Below are positions 25,676 to 35,848 of a stretch of 47,258 nt of DNA, piece by piece. Source of the stretch: Candidatus Goldiibacteriota bacterium (GTDB lineage Bacteria; Oederibacteriota; PGYV01); assembly GCA_016937715.1 (NCBI GenBank), contig JAFGWA010000023.1, forward strand, positions 1-47,258, written 5' to 3'. Positions within the stretch are counted from its first letter, which is position 1; every line of letters begins with the position of its first letter. Under the pieces are notes generated by a model. The model ran no database searches and was not told where the DNA came from. It worked only from the letters and a program-made list of their open reading frames with translations. The translations under genes and the position numbers were made by a program.

Positions 25676-28600
25676 TTACTTTACAACAGCCGCCTTTTCT
25701 ATAACCCTTACGCCTTCCATTTCAAGCACAATAAGATAAGCCCCTGATGATACTTTTTTCCCGGACTGATTTGTGCCGTCCCAGAAAATATCTCCGCTTT
25801 CAAAAGGCAGATTATTAGTTATGCCCTGCTCTGATTCGCTTTCAACAAGCGTGCGCACGTGCACCCCGCTTAATGTTGTGATATAAAATTTAAGTTTGCC
25901 GCTCTTTACAAGCAGGTATTTTAATCTTAGTTTTTCCCCTTTGCTTAAATCCACAAGGTTGGAAAAAACCCTTATTTTATTTTTCGGAAGCGGCAGTTCC
26001 ACTTTAACCGGTGTATAAGTGGCGTCTGTATTCCCGCCTGAATCCACCACGCGTATCATATACAGATAATTATTATCCCATTCGGTTGCCGCATCAGTAT
26101 ATTCCAAAACAGAAGCGGAAGTTACGCTTAAATGAACGTAAGTATAACCGTTGTCTTTACTTCTGAAAACACTGTATCCCGCAACCTGATAAGTGCCGTC
26201 AGACGCCGGATTCCACCATAAACTTACGTCTTTTTTATTTTCAATTTCAAATTTTACCGAAGCGTCCGCGGGAAGCCCTGCCGCAAGGTACGGCGTGACA
26301 TAAACCGGATTGGACTTTGGCCCTTCACCGGAATCATTTACCGCGGCCACAGCATAAATATAAGTGATATTATTCTCCACATTACTGTCCACATACTCTT
26401 TCACGTCAAAACCAAGGTTGTACGCAATAGGCGGCCCAAATTCCGCAGCTGTCACAGTTGTTTTTCTGTACACGCTGTAAGAATCCGGATTTACCGCTGA
26501 CCAGACAAGCCTTACCTGCCTGTTGGAAGCCACCCCTTTTAAAACCGCGGGCGGCGCCATGACTCCGTCTAACACTATCTGCACGCCGGTGGTGGATGTA
26601 TCTTCATTCCCCATGTCATCCGTAACCTTTATCTTATAGTAATAAGTTCCGGCGGTATTTATCTGCGCGTCAATGTAACTTGTCCCCGTATATTCCGACG
26701 CAAGAGCGTTAAACGCGCTTTGGCTGTAAGAAAGCGATGAAGTGCTTCTGTATATGTTGTATTTCACGGTTGTTTTATACGTGTAATCATTTACCGGCGG
26801 ATCCCATTTAAGGTATACCCTGTCATACAGGCTTGTAAGGGTAAGGTTTAAAGCCGGCCCCGGCCTGATAAACGGCGCGGCTGAAACTTCAGAGGATTTT
26901 GCCGTTTCAGAAACACCGTAACCGCTGACTTTATAATAGTAAACAGTAAGCGTGGCGGCGGCGCTGTCGGTATACGCGGTTATTGTGACAGATGACGCAT
27001 AAGGCGCGGTATCATAATATCCCTGCACAGTGCTTCTGTAAATTTTATACGCCGTTATTTCCTGTGACTGTACGGCTGACCATGAAAGAATTATTCTGCC
27101 GTCTCCCGCTTCTGCCGAAGCGGTAAGATTTTCAGGGGCGGTAAAATAACCCGGCTGCGGAGTAACGGTAACATGCGCGGAATAAGCGCTTTCCCCGTAT
27201 ATATTTTCTGATGAAACACGGTAATAATATGTACTGCCGTTTACAAGGCCTGCGTCATCAAACTGCGCGCCGGTAACGGAAGTCAGGTAATTAAAAACAG
27301 CGCTGTCAGTACTTTTATAAATCTTAAACGAAGTTATGCCGTATGAAGCGCCGGGGTCATCCCACGAAAGTTTTACAAAATTACTGTAAGCTGTTGCCGT
27401 AAGATTTTCCGGCTGCGGCGCGTAAGTCACCGCCATCGCCGAAACAATATCAGAGAATGATTCAAACGCGGTCTGTGTTAAAGCGGACACCCTGTAAAAA
27501 TAAGGCGTACCTGTCACTGCGGCCGCGTCTATAGCGCCGGCAGTCCCCGTGCTTATATATGGCGAAGTATAATTAAACGTATCCGCCGAAGTGGCCCTGT
27601 AAATATTATACGCCTGAATATTTTCTTCCGCGTTATTTTCGGTCCAATTCAAGAATACTTCTCCGGGCAACGAGCCTGCCATCGCGGTAACACCTGCCGG
27701 TGACGCGGGCATAACCGTCTGCGTCACCGCGGATGAGCCTTCCCCTGTACCAAAAGAATTTATTGCCTGAATATAATATGAATATGTATTTCCTAAAATC
27801 ACATCCGTATCTTCGTATGAAGCGGCTGTGGGTGTGGCTTTTACGGCAACAATTACTGAATTTCTTATTACCTGATATGCCGTTATATCTTCATCCGCCG
27901 GATTTGCCTGCCAGGAAATATTTATCCGCGCCGCATTTGCCGCCGTGACTGTAAGCCCGGCAGGCGCCGCCGGCACTCCCGGATTATAGGCGGAAAACCA
28001 GTATGCAGGAGAAGAATTTCCCTGCGTGTCAATGGTCCGTATTGCGTAATAATATAACTGCCCCGCAACAGGCAGTGTTTCGCTGTAAGAAGTGTACGTA
28101 ACAGACGCCGGAGAAAAGCTTTCATCCCCGTAAGAAGTTGACCTGAATATTTTATAACTGCCTGTTTCATACGTGCCCTGCAGCCCTGATGATGACCATT
28201 CAGCGTTAAGTTCCCCCGCCGACACCGAAACATCCGCGCCGCTTACAGGAAAAGGCGGAATAAAAGGTTTTGCAGAGACAGAACACGCGAAGGCGCCTTC
28301 CACGGAATTTTTTACGGATGCAGCCGTGTACCAGTAAAGGGCGCCGTTAGCAAGGTTTTCGTCGGTATATTGAGTTTCACCTGTGGTATTAATCAGCTTA
28401 AAACCGAATCCCGTGCTTCTGTAAATATTATATTCTTCAACGGCGCTGTCAGAAGACGGCTGCCATGAAATCATATTTTTAGAGTTATAAGGCACTGCCT
28501 GCAGGTTTTCAGGCGAAGCCGGCAATGTGCTTTTGGCCGCTGAAGCAGAGCCTGTCACGCCCGTAAAATCCACAGACTTAACAGTGTAATAATAAGCAAG

Positions 28601-28846
28601 GGTGGTATCAGCAGACGCGTCGTAATAATTATTGGCAGAAGCCGTTGCGGTAAGGTCATACGGTCCGGCACTGACAACAGACCTGTTAACCACGTACGAA
28701 ACCGCCGTTGACGTGTCAGACGGAGCGTCCCAGACAAGTTTTATGCCGCCGCAATTATACACTGACAGCCCGGTTACCGCGTAAGGCGCGGCCACGGCAT
28801 AAACGGCCGCAAAAACTAACAGCGCTGTTAATAATATTTTTCTCAT
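25676..28846 (-). CDS. secreted multi-FN3 protein with FlgD/T9SS-like C-terminal domain
   Basis: 1056 residues. A signal peptide (about 1-19) is followed by about ten fibronectin type III-like repeats covering roughly 20-965. Each has a start like PENLTATAYSNFVKLSWDDP and a later strand like YKIYRST or YNIYRAT. The last 85 residues form a different beta domain: RVFSN, KLRLKYLLVKSGKLKFYITT, GVHVRTLVE, GDIFWDGTNQSGKKVSSGAY and VIEKAAVVK. This is the pattern of FlgD-like Ig or type A T9SS sorting domains. It starts 31 bp after the SprA-like gene. Taken together it looks like a surface or secreted adhesin-type cargo of that pore. Cargo status is inference; an FN3-only surface protein exported otherwise is the alternative. 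Confidence 0.75.
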   Translation of the reverse strand: MRKILLTALLVFAAVYAVAAPYAVTGLSVYNCGGIKLVWDAPSDTSTAVSYVVNRSVVSAGPYDLTATASANNYYDASADTTLAYYYTVKSVDFTGVTGSASAAKSTLPASPENLQAVPYNSKNMISWQPSSDSAVEEYNIYRSTGFGFKLINTTGETQYTDENLANGALYWYTAASVKNSVEGAFACSVSAKPFIPPFPVSGADVSVSAGELNAEWSSSGLQGTYETGSYKIFRSTSYGDESFSPASVTYTSYSETLPVAGQLYYYAIRTIDTQGNSSPAYWFSAYNPGVPAAPAGLTVTAANAARINISWQANPADEDITAYQVIRNSVIVAVKATPTAASYEDTDVILGNTYSYYIQAINSFGTGEGSSAVTQTVMPASPAGVTAMAGSLPGEVFLNWTENNAEENIQAYNIYRATSADTFNYTSPYISTGTAGAIDAAAVTGTPYFYRVSALTQTAFESFSDIVSAMAVTYAPQPENLTATAYSNFVKLSWDDPGASYGITSFKIYKSTDSAVFNYLTSVTGAQFDDAGLVNGSTYYYRVSSENIYGESAYSAHVTVTPQPGYFTAPENLTASAEAGDGRIILSWSAVQSQEITAYKIYRSTVQGYYDTAPYASSVTITAYTDSAAATLTVYYYKVSGYGVSETAKSSEVSAAPFIRPGPALNLTLTSLYDRVYLKWDPPVNDYTYKTTVKYNIYRSTSSLSYSQSAFNALASEYTGTSYIDAQINTAGTYYYKIKVTDDMGNEDTSTTGVQIVLDGVMAPPAVLKGVASNRQVRLVWSAVNPDSYSVYRKTTVTAAEFGPPIAYNLGFDVKEYVDSNVENNITYIYAVAAVNDSGEGPKSNPVYVTPYLAAGLPADASVKFEIENKKDVSLWWNPASDGTYQVAGYSVFRSKDNGYTYVHLSVTSASVLEYTDAATEWDNNYLYMIRVVDSGGNTDATYTPVKVELPLPKNKIRVFSNLVDLSKGEKLRLKYLLVKSGKLKFYITTLSGVHVRTLVESESEQGITNNLPFESGDIFWDGTNQSGKKVSSGAYLIVLEMEGVRVIEKAAVVK

Positions 28847-28877
28847 ATAATATTTTCCATCCCTTTTAAGATATTTG

Positions 28878-31800
28878 CTAGAACTCCGCTATAAATTCAA
28901 GCGTGCCGCCGAAAGATTTAAAACTGTCCCTTGCCTGCCCCTGCGAATCATCTTTCTGCCTGTAGCGCAGGTTTACATTGGTGCGTATATTGCTGAAGAT
29001 GTTGTAAGAAAAACCCAGATCTGCCGTCAGTTCCTTTATGTCTTTCTTGCTTAAATTATTATCGCCCCTGCCGTCTCCCTGCATAACCGAATACGCCAGC
29101 ACGCTCCTTAAATTTATACTGTTATCAAGTTTTATTATTTTATTGCCCAGAAGAGGTATCCAGCCCGGTATTGTGAACGGCTGTGTTATATTAAGCGCGT
29201 AATTAAGGCTTAATTCCGGCCTGAGCGTCCACAGATAATTATCAATATACTTTTCCCTTGAATCAGACCTGCTGTAAGTCAGCCTTAAAGAACCATTTAT
29301 CGGGTTACTGCCTTCTGTTTTATACGGCAGGTTGAAACTGGCATCGTGGGCTATGGTGCCCCTTATAAGTTCTTTTCTGTCAAGCGGGTTATACGTATTT
29401 GTTACGGTGTAATTATAAGACCCGGATACAGTCTGGTCCTTTACTAAAAATTCCAGCCCCGGCAGCGTCACTTTGTCAAAGTAAATTTCACGCGCCGACA
29501 GCCTTAAAGAATCGTTTATCCCCGTTAAAGTCCTGGTCTGTGAATCGCGCCTTATGCTGTAATTTGCGCCTGCGGCTATCCTTAGCCTTTCAAAGAATTT
29601 TATTTCCGCCAGGTCAAGGGTGTAATCCCGCGACATGGCGCCGCCATAAGACAGCGCTTCAAGCCTTTCCACGGATTTTTCATCATAAAAATATTCCCAT
29701 ATAAAAACGTACCATTTCTTCTCAAACGGAAGCTCGTCAAACGCCTTAAATGAACCGGGGTAATAATTATTGTCATACCGCCTGTTAGTATCAGATACTG
29801 ACGCGGAAATGTTTGTGATATCCGGAAGCACCGGTATTATTCTGCTTAAAGCCACGCGCGCGCGCGCCGCAAGCGAAGCGTTTGTATAAAGCAGGTTAGA
29901 CGTGTATTCATACCGGTATCCGGAAGAATAATCAACCGACGGGGACACTATCCCTATTTCCTGCGCGCTTATATTTATCTTCGGCGTTATTTCCCGCTTT
30001 GTAACAAGGTATTTATCGGTATAATTCTTATCGCCTATTGAATCATAGTAATAATTGAACCGGCTTAACAGGTTTCCTTTTTCTTCGCTGAGTTTATAAT
30101 TATATGACGGGTTAATGGAAATTTTATCCGCCGTAAAACTGCCTTTGTAGTCATGGTCCTGTTCCCTTTTTAAATTCCACTGGTCATAATAAGTGGCCTG
30201 GGTGTTAAGCGTCACGCCAAAATAATCCGCGTAGTCGGTCTTTGTGTTTGTAACAAGCATGCTGCTTTCCAGAGTATTAGTGCCAAGCGGTATGGTAAAC
30301 AGGTCTCCCACTTTAATCTCTGTGGGAATCATATAGCGCGCGTAAGGCCTTACCGTGAACACTTCACTTAAATTATTCTGGTATTCATACAGCTGGAAAT
30401 AATTAAACTTCATATTCCTTAAAGTAACAGCGCTTGAAAGCGTAAGTCCGGGCACCGACATCAGCGATATATCATTCCTGAAACTGTCCACCACGGTGTC
30501 AGGCGTTGAAAAACTGTTGGTGTACGTGGGGTCATTCCTGTACCGGTCTTCGGTGTATCTTTCAGTCTTCGCGATTTCCGCCGATACCGGCACCTCTTTT
30601 ATCTGTGTGTAGTCAAACCTTACCCTGTTGTCCCTTGAATGCTGAAGATATTTTGCCCTGTCCATATCAAGGATTGTGTTGAATCCGGAATCAAGTTCCT
30701 CGTATGTGTGCGTCAGGTTTCCAAAACCCGCCATATTAAGCGCTGAATTGGTATACCTTGCCATACCCACTTTTGATATCGGGTCTATAAGCCTTATATT
30801 ATTAACGTATATGACATCATCCGTTACGGTGTTATTCGGATTTATGAAACCCAAAGTAATGTACTGCACTTTTCTTAAATTCGGAGAACCCACGGCGCCG
30901 CTGCGTTTTTTGTCGGAACCGTCCAGTTCAATTTCCGCGGTATGCCAGCCCCCGTCAGCCGGCACAGAATCCAGCTGAAGGTTGTACTGGTAATAATTTG
31001 TTTCATCCACGCCCGGCGGCGGCGCAGCGGTACCAAGGCGCACAAACATAACCCTTCCCGCGCCCGCATCCCCGCTTTTTCTGGAAAATAAAAGGTCCAT
31101 CTTAATTTTTTTATACTGCTGGTAATCATACCCCGTGGACTCGCTTAAAAATTTTGTGGTGTAATAAATCGGCTGCCCGTCGGAAGGCCTCTGGTCATAA
31201 GCGGAAAGTTTGTAGGAAATTTTCAGCGCCTCTTCCGATTTTTTATCTTCATCCTTCTGGTATTCAAAATAATCCACGTTAGGCGTATATGATTCATCCG
31301 TATTCTGATTTACCGTTTCCACGTTCATCTTTGAAGTGTTCGGGGAATTTATAATATTCCCCACCATGTCTGTAGCGCCGGTTAAGGTCTTTAACCTCCA
31401 TGAATTTCCCAGAAAGTTAATTGATTCAATTTTTATATGCCCCGCGCTTGGCGACGCCCCCGCGCCTTTTATGCTTACCCTTACGTGTTTGATAATGGAG
31501 AAAAACGCGGTACTGCTTGGATTGCGCTGGTCAGAATTAAGGCCGAACGACTGCGAAAACTGGGAAAGGGGTATCTTTACCAGATGCCAGCCCTTCTGAG
31601 ACAGGGTAAGCTGCGGATGGTAATAATTGGGCCCGTCCGAACTGAATTCATAATACGACTCTGAAGTATCCATCTGCCCGTCATTGTCCATATCTTCAGT
31701 GTCAAGGACGTCATTGCCCGCGCCCCAATAGTCCGTATTTTCCGGATAAATACCCCTGCCTATTCCTATATCATAAACGGCTTTTAATTTGCCGTTATTT

Positions 31801-34800
31801 TCCGCGTCTTCGCTGTCACGCCTTATCCCGGACGTGGAATTCAGCTCAAATGTATTATTGCCGTTGCTGTCTTCGCTTATTATACCCACGTCCACTTTAA
31901 GTTTTACCGGATTGTCAGTATCCACATAAACCCACATTTCCATGTAATTTAAGTTATTAAGGTTTTCACCGAACGCTGATACCACATACCTGTACGCGTC
32001 CCATTTATCCTGCGTAAGCCCGCTGTAATTTAAACGCAGCATTACCTGTGCCGAAGAACCCAGCGTGCCTTCGGTTACTATCTGATGCCCGTTTTCAGTG
32101 ACATTTTCCTTTCCTGTAAGCACCCTGTTTTCAGGAACCACTCCCGCCGGTATGCTTGCCGGAAACCATGAATACCTGTTAGTGGAAAGCGATAACACAT
32201 TATCCGCGCCTTCCATATTATCAATCATGGCGGCGCCTTTTTCCTTTGTCCTGGCGTTTTCAAAAAGGTTCGGGTTAAAATCGCTGTACGCCACTTCACC
32301 CTGAAAGCTGAAATCAACCGGTAAATCCGCGCCGTCCACAAAAGGCACGCCGTTTATCACTTCGTTAATCTGTTTCTTATCAAGCGTAAGTTTTATGTCG
32401 CCGTCAAGCATGTACATACTTGCAGGCGTTGAAAGCCTTGTGTCCGTTGAACGCGCGTCAGGGACTGTTGTCCCCGCGCTGGAAAATTTCCACAGCCACG
32501 TACTGCCCAGATTTAAATTATCAAAAAGCTTGTAATCTATCCTCGCGCCCACAACCGTGCTCTGAAAACTCTGAAAAAATGGAAAATATTCATACGCGAT
32601 TTTTATCCTGGAACTTGGCTGGACAAGATTTTTATCTATAAAAATTATTTCACCGGTTTCATAAAAAATATTATAATCTTTATCCTTTAACAGGTCGCGC
32701 CCGTCAATCTGAACCCTTTCACTTCCGTACACCACGGGTGAATTATCAAGCCTGTAAGACGATACCCTGTAATTATATTTAAGGTAAATTTCATAAAGGG
32801 ATTTATTCGCGGTTATACTGTAGGCGTCTTCCGTTAAATTGGATGGCCTTATATTATTGCCCGGGTCTGCCGGCGTTGAATAGTTGGAAGCAAACGGGAA
32901 AAACGCCTTGAATTTTAAAAGCCCCATATCCGTGTCAATTTCATAATACCTTGAAGAGTCATTGTTGTTGGGCTGCGGAATACTGATACTTTCCTGCGAC
33001 TTATTTCTTATCTCTATATAAAAGTAACCGTCATTGGCGGGGTTTTCTATCTGCGTCTCGCCAAGGTAATAATAGTTAAGCACTTTATGCGATAAATCGC
33101 CCGTTGTGTTCTGCCGCCCGTCCTGTATAAGGTGGGCGCTGTCGGACGTATAACCCGTGCTTGCGGATGTAAGCCCGGTTTCATTAAAATTAAAACTGCC
33201 GTCCGAAGAATACCCGACCTTTTGCCCGTCGCTTGTTTCAAAAGCCACGGCAATGGTGCTTGTATCCGGTATGCCGATATTAAATTTAACAACGCCGTTC
33301 TTGTAGTCTATAACATAATCAGAGCCTATCTGAAGGGGCCTGAAATGAAAAGTCCTGTTGGGAATGGAATAAATAACTTCGGCGGGAATGTCATTGCTGG
33401 CTATCCCGTCGTCATAATAGATTAAAACAGAACCCGGCTTTATGGAAACCGGCGCGGCAGGCACCGGCAGCCCGGCGTTGGGTGCAAGCGCGCTTACGTG
33501 CAGGGGGTCTTTTGACAGGTAATAATAGATATTTTTCTGATACTGGTTGTCAAGTATCGTGTAACCTTCTTTTCCGTTTACTTCTTTCTGCCTTAAATTT
33601 CCGGTAAATTCCTGCACGGCAGAAATGCCTTTTGCCTGCGCGCCAAAAGCGGTTACAGAAAACTTATCACCAAGCATAGCCCTTCCTTTTATTCCAAAAA
33701 GCGTCTGCGAATAACTTGCGTAACGCGTGGGCGGCAATGATAATGTTATATCTCCGAAAGACGCTTCCTGAATCGTCTCTTCTTTTTCGCCCTGATATTG
33801 AATTGAAATTTTTGTGTATTCGCTTGTGGGGTTCTGGTCGTCATAATCCACGTCCACAATAATCTTTTTGCCTATGTTGCCGTTTAACCTTACCCTGAAT
33901 GCCTGGGTAAAATCAAAACCTTTCTTATCCCCCGTAACAATGGCATCATCCGGCGTCACGCCTGTAAAACCCACCTTGACTGACTTCATACCGCGGATTT
34001 CAAGTTTGGATTCCGGCGGCAGCCCGTACTGGGAAATATCAGCGGAAAGAATTCCTGTCTGCGGCACGCTTACCCATTCTATTTTTGCCGATACGGGCAC
34101 GCTTGCAGCCCCGGTATTTCCGTACGCGTCAACAGGCACTATCTTGTAAAAATATTCCACGCCCGGCACGGGCGGGTCGCGGCTTAAAATCATATTATCA
34201 TAATAAAAAGACCTGCCCATGTCATCTTTATACGGTTTTACCATGCCCAGGTTAATCGGCTGTTCCGGAAAAGCGGAAGCGTTATTACTTCTGAAAATAT
34301 TATACCCCTGTATCCCGGCAGCACCTGTTGCCAATGGTTCAAGCCAGGACAGCCTTATGCTTTCCTGCGAAACTGCTTTTACCGTAACATCTGCGGGCCC
34401 GCCCAAACGTGAATATGGTATCGCGGAAACAGGAAGAGACATGGCCATATCGCCCTTTAAATCAACCGTCTGCACCCTGTAAAAATATTCTGTCCCTTCG
34501 GACAATCCCGTATCTTCATATACAGTTTCTTTAAGTATTTCAGGGTTAATCCGCGCGCCCTGTTCTTCCCTGTTAAAAGAACGGAAAATATTGTAACCCG
34601 AAAGGCCAAAAGGGCCGGTGGAATCCGGTTCCACCCATTTTAAAGTAACGGAAGAAAAACCGGCCAAAGCTTCAATTTCACGGGGCGCTTCAAGTACGCC
34701 TATCGGCTTTGCGGTTGCCACGTTTGAATCGCCGATATTGGACCCGTTGTATACCGCGCCGACTTTATAGTAATATGTGACATTACTTTGCGGCGGAATT

Positions 34801-35117
34801 ACGCTTGAATCAGCCGAGTCAATGTAAATAAGCTCTCTTACAGGTTCTTTTGTGATTGTGATATAGTCTTCATCCGGCCCTGACGCGCGGTAAACTTCAT
34901 ACGCCACGCCTTCCGCCGTATCCGCGTCCCATGACAGCATGACCCTTAACCCGTCAGTCTTTGCCCTTAAATTAAAAGGTGAACGGTTAACGGCCGTAAC
35001 GCCGGTTAGGTTTTTTTCTTCGGCAATAGAAGGTTCCGGCGCGGAAAATAAAACGCCGCTTAATGCCGCAAAAAAAAGCATCACGGTTAATGAAATATTA
35101 ATCGCGCGCTTAACCAC
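28878..35117 (-). CDS. SprA-like giant outer-membrane protein with N-terminal FN3 domains
   Basis: 2079 residues. A signal peptide (about 1-26) and three FN3 domains (about 45-138, 143-236, 240-345) precede a very long beta-rich region. Motifs resembling SprA/Sov, the 36-strand pore of type IX secretion, are FGDITLSLPPTRYASYSQTL (454-473) and LFGIKGRAMLGDKFSVTAFG (473-492). Further ones are YVIDYKNGVVKFN (601-613), GSERVQIDGRD (798-808), DYNIFYETGEIIFIDKNLV (814-832) and AMIDNMEGADN (963-973). The chain ends with an aromatic residue (EFIAEF), usual for barrels. The N-terminal FN3 triplet is not typical of SprA. It lies upstream of a likely cargo gene. SprA homology is judged by eye, without a profile search. 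Confidence 0.68.
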   Translation of the reverse strand: MVKRAINISLTVMLFFAALSGVLFSAPEPSIAEEKNLTGVTAVNRSPFNLRAKTDGLRVMLSWDADTAEGVAYEVYRASGPDEDYITITKEPVRELIYIDSADSSVIPPQSNVTYYYKVGAVYNGSNIGDSNVATAKPIGVLEAPREIEALAGFSSVTLKWVEPDSTGPFGLSGYNIFRSFNREEQGARINPEILKETVYEDTGLSEGTEYFYRVQTVDLKGDMAMSLPVSAIPYSRLGGPADVTVKAVSQESIRLSWLEPLATGAAGIQGYNIFRSNNASAFPEQPINLGMVKPYKDDMGRSFYYDNMILSRDPPVPGVEYFYKIVPVDAYGNTGAASVPVSAKIEWVSVPQTGILSADISQYGLPPESKLEIRGMKSVKVGFTGVTPDDAIVTGDKKGFDFTQAFRVRLNGNIGKKIIVDVDYDDQNPTSEYTKISIQYQGEKEETIQEASFGDITLSLPPTRYASYSQTLFGIKGRAMLGDKFSVTAFGAQAKGISAVQEFTGNLRQKEVNGKEGYTILDNQYQKNIYYYLSKDPLHVSALAPNAGLPVPAAPVSIKPGSVLIYYDDGIASNDIPAEVIYSIPNRTFHFRPLQIGSDYVIDYKNGVVKFNIGIPDTSTIAVAFETSDGQKVGYSSDGSFNFNETGLTSASTGYTSDSAHLIQDGRQNTTGDLSHKVLNYYYLGETQIENPANDGYFYIEIRNKSQESISIPQPNNNDSSRYYEIDTDMGLLKFKAFFPFASNYSTPADPGNNIRPSNLTEDAYSITANKSLYEIYLKYNYRVSSYRLDNSPVVYGSERVQIDGRDLLKDKDYNIFYETGEIIFIDKNLVQPSSRIKIAYEYFPFFQSFQSTVVGARIDYKLFDNLNLGSTWLWKFSSAGTTVPDARSTDTRLSTPASMYMLDGDIKLTLDKKQINEVINGVPFVDGADLPVDFSFQGEVAYSDFNPNLFENARTKEKGAAMIDNMEGADNVLSLSTNRYSWFPASIPAGVVPENRVLTGKENVTENGHQIVTEGTLGSSAQVMLRLNYSGLTQDKWDAYRYVVSAFGENLNNLNYMEMWVYVDTDNPVKLKVDVGIISEDSNGNNTFELNSTSGIRRDSEDAENNGKLKAVYDIGIGRGIYPENTDYWGAGNDVLDTEDMDNDGQMDTSESYYEFSSDGPNYYHPQLTLSQKGWHLVKIPLSQFSQSFGLNSDQRNPSSTAFFSIIKHVRVSIKGAGASPSAGHIKIESINFLGNSWRLKTLTGATDMVGNIINSPNTSKMNVETVNQNTDESYTPNVDYFEYQKDEDKKSEEALKISYKLSAYDQRPSDGQPIYYTTKFLSESTGYDYQQYKKIKMDLLFSRKSGDAGAGRVMFVRLGTAAPPPGVDETNYYQYNLQLDSVPADGGWHTAEIELDGSDKKRSGAVGSPNLRKVQYITLGFINPNNTVTDDVIYVNNIRLIDPISKVGMARYTNSALNMAGFGNLTHTYEELDSGFNTILDMDRAKYLQHSRDNRVRFDYTQIKEVPVSAEIAKTERYTEDRYRNDPTYTNSFSTPDTVVDSFRNDISLMSVPGLTLSSAVTLRNMKFNYFQLYEYQNNLSEVFTVRPYARYMIPTEIKVGDLFTIPLGTNTLESSMLVTNTKTDYADYFGVTLNTQATYYDQWNLKREQDHDYKGSFTADKISINPSYNYKLSEEKGNLLSRFNYYYDSIGDKNYTDKYLVTKREITPKINISAQEIGIVSPSVDYSSGYRYEYTSNLLYTNASLAARARVALSRIIPVLPDITNISASVSDTNRRYDNNYYPGSFKAFDELPFEKKWYVFIWEYFYDEKSVERLEALSYGGAMSRDYTLDLAEIKFFERLRIAAGANYSIRRDSQTRTLTGINDSLRLSAREIYFDKVTLPGLEFLVKDQTVSGSYNYTVTNTYNPLDRKELIRGTIAHDASFNLPYKTEGSNPINGSLRLTYSRSDSREKYIDNYLWTLRPELSLNYALNITQPFTIPGWIPLLGNKIIKLDNSINLRSVLAYSVMQGDGRGDNNLSKKDIKELTADLGFSYNIFSNIRTNVNLRYRQKDDSQGQARDSFKSFGGTLEFIAEF

Positions 35118-35174
35118 GGCCTGCCGCCCTTTTATATGAAGACTGTAATAACGTTTTTAAAAACATCACACCCT

Positions 35175-35834
35175 CTATTTTGTTATGCTTATAATATCCA
35201 TCGTTTCATTTTTATACCTGTCAGCCGTCTTTATCACACCCTGCCCTTCGGCGTACCACACGCTTTTATCAGTCGCCCTGCCGCCTTTATAATCCACCCT
35301 TACCGCTTCCATCTCCCCGGCTGTTGTTAAAATTGTCTCCGGTTCGTTTACCGTCCCCATAATCGGGCCTGCCGCGGTATCAGCCGCTTTAAACTTTACG
35401 CCTTTTTTTACCTTTGGCGGAAGCATTATCATGCCGTAAGGTTTTTTATCTCCAAAGTTTTCAGAAGTGTAAGCCTTAACAACTCCGGTTTTGCCGTATG
35501 AATAGTATTCCTGCACGGTATAATTATTTCCCGTGTCTGTCCTGTTTAATATCGCCAGAGTCTCGCCGTTTATGACTTCTTTTTTGTCAAGAAACTCCCA
35601 GCGCTCCGGGCTTTTGCCGGAAATATTAAAAAGCGACAAGCCTGTATTTTCCACAGGAAAATACAGCTGCGCGTTTGGTTTCATCATTGTGACAACAATA
35701 AAAGCAATTACACCAAGCACAACCGCTGCTGCCGCGGCGTATACAACATTCATATTAACGCCGCTTTTTTTCTTTCCGGTTTTTCCCGCCTGTTCCCTTT
35801 GTTCCAGCATCTTGTCTATATCAATTTCAGCCAT
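35175..35834 (-). CDS. hypothetical single-pass membrane protein
   Basis: 219 residues. A short, charged, lysine-rich N-terminal cytoplasmic segment (about 1-28) contains IDKMLEQREQAGKTGKKKSG. One transmembrane helix follows (about 31-50) and then an extracytoplasmic beta-rich domain (about 55-219) with phrases such as YTVQEYYSYGKTGVVKAYTS and VWYAEGQGVIKTADRYKNET. The last resembles the repeating strands of DUF3108 or TapB-type beta proteins, but I cannot assign a family. It is 14 bp after the glycosyltransferase gene and 57 bp before the SprA-like gene, so it may be an accessory to envelope or surface assembly. Confidence 0.65.
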   Translation of the reverse strand: MAEIDIDKMLEQREQAGKTGKKKSGVNMNVVYAAAAAVVLGVIAFIVVTMMKPNAQLYFPVENTGLSLFNISGKSPERWEFLDKKEVINGETLAILNRTDTGNNYTVQEYYSYGKTGVVKAYTSENFGDKKPYGMIMLPPKVKKGVKFKAADTAAGPIMGTVNEPETILTTAGEMEAVRVDYKGGRATDKSVWYAEGQGVIKTADRYKNETMDIISITK

Positions 35835-35848
35835 GCCATCCTCCTTAA

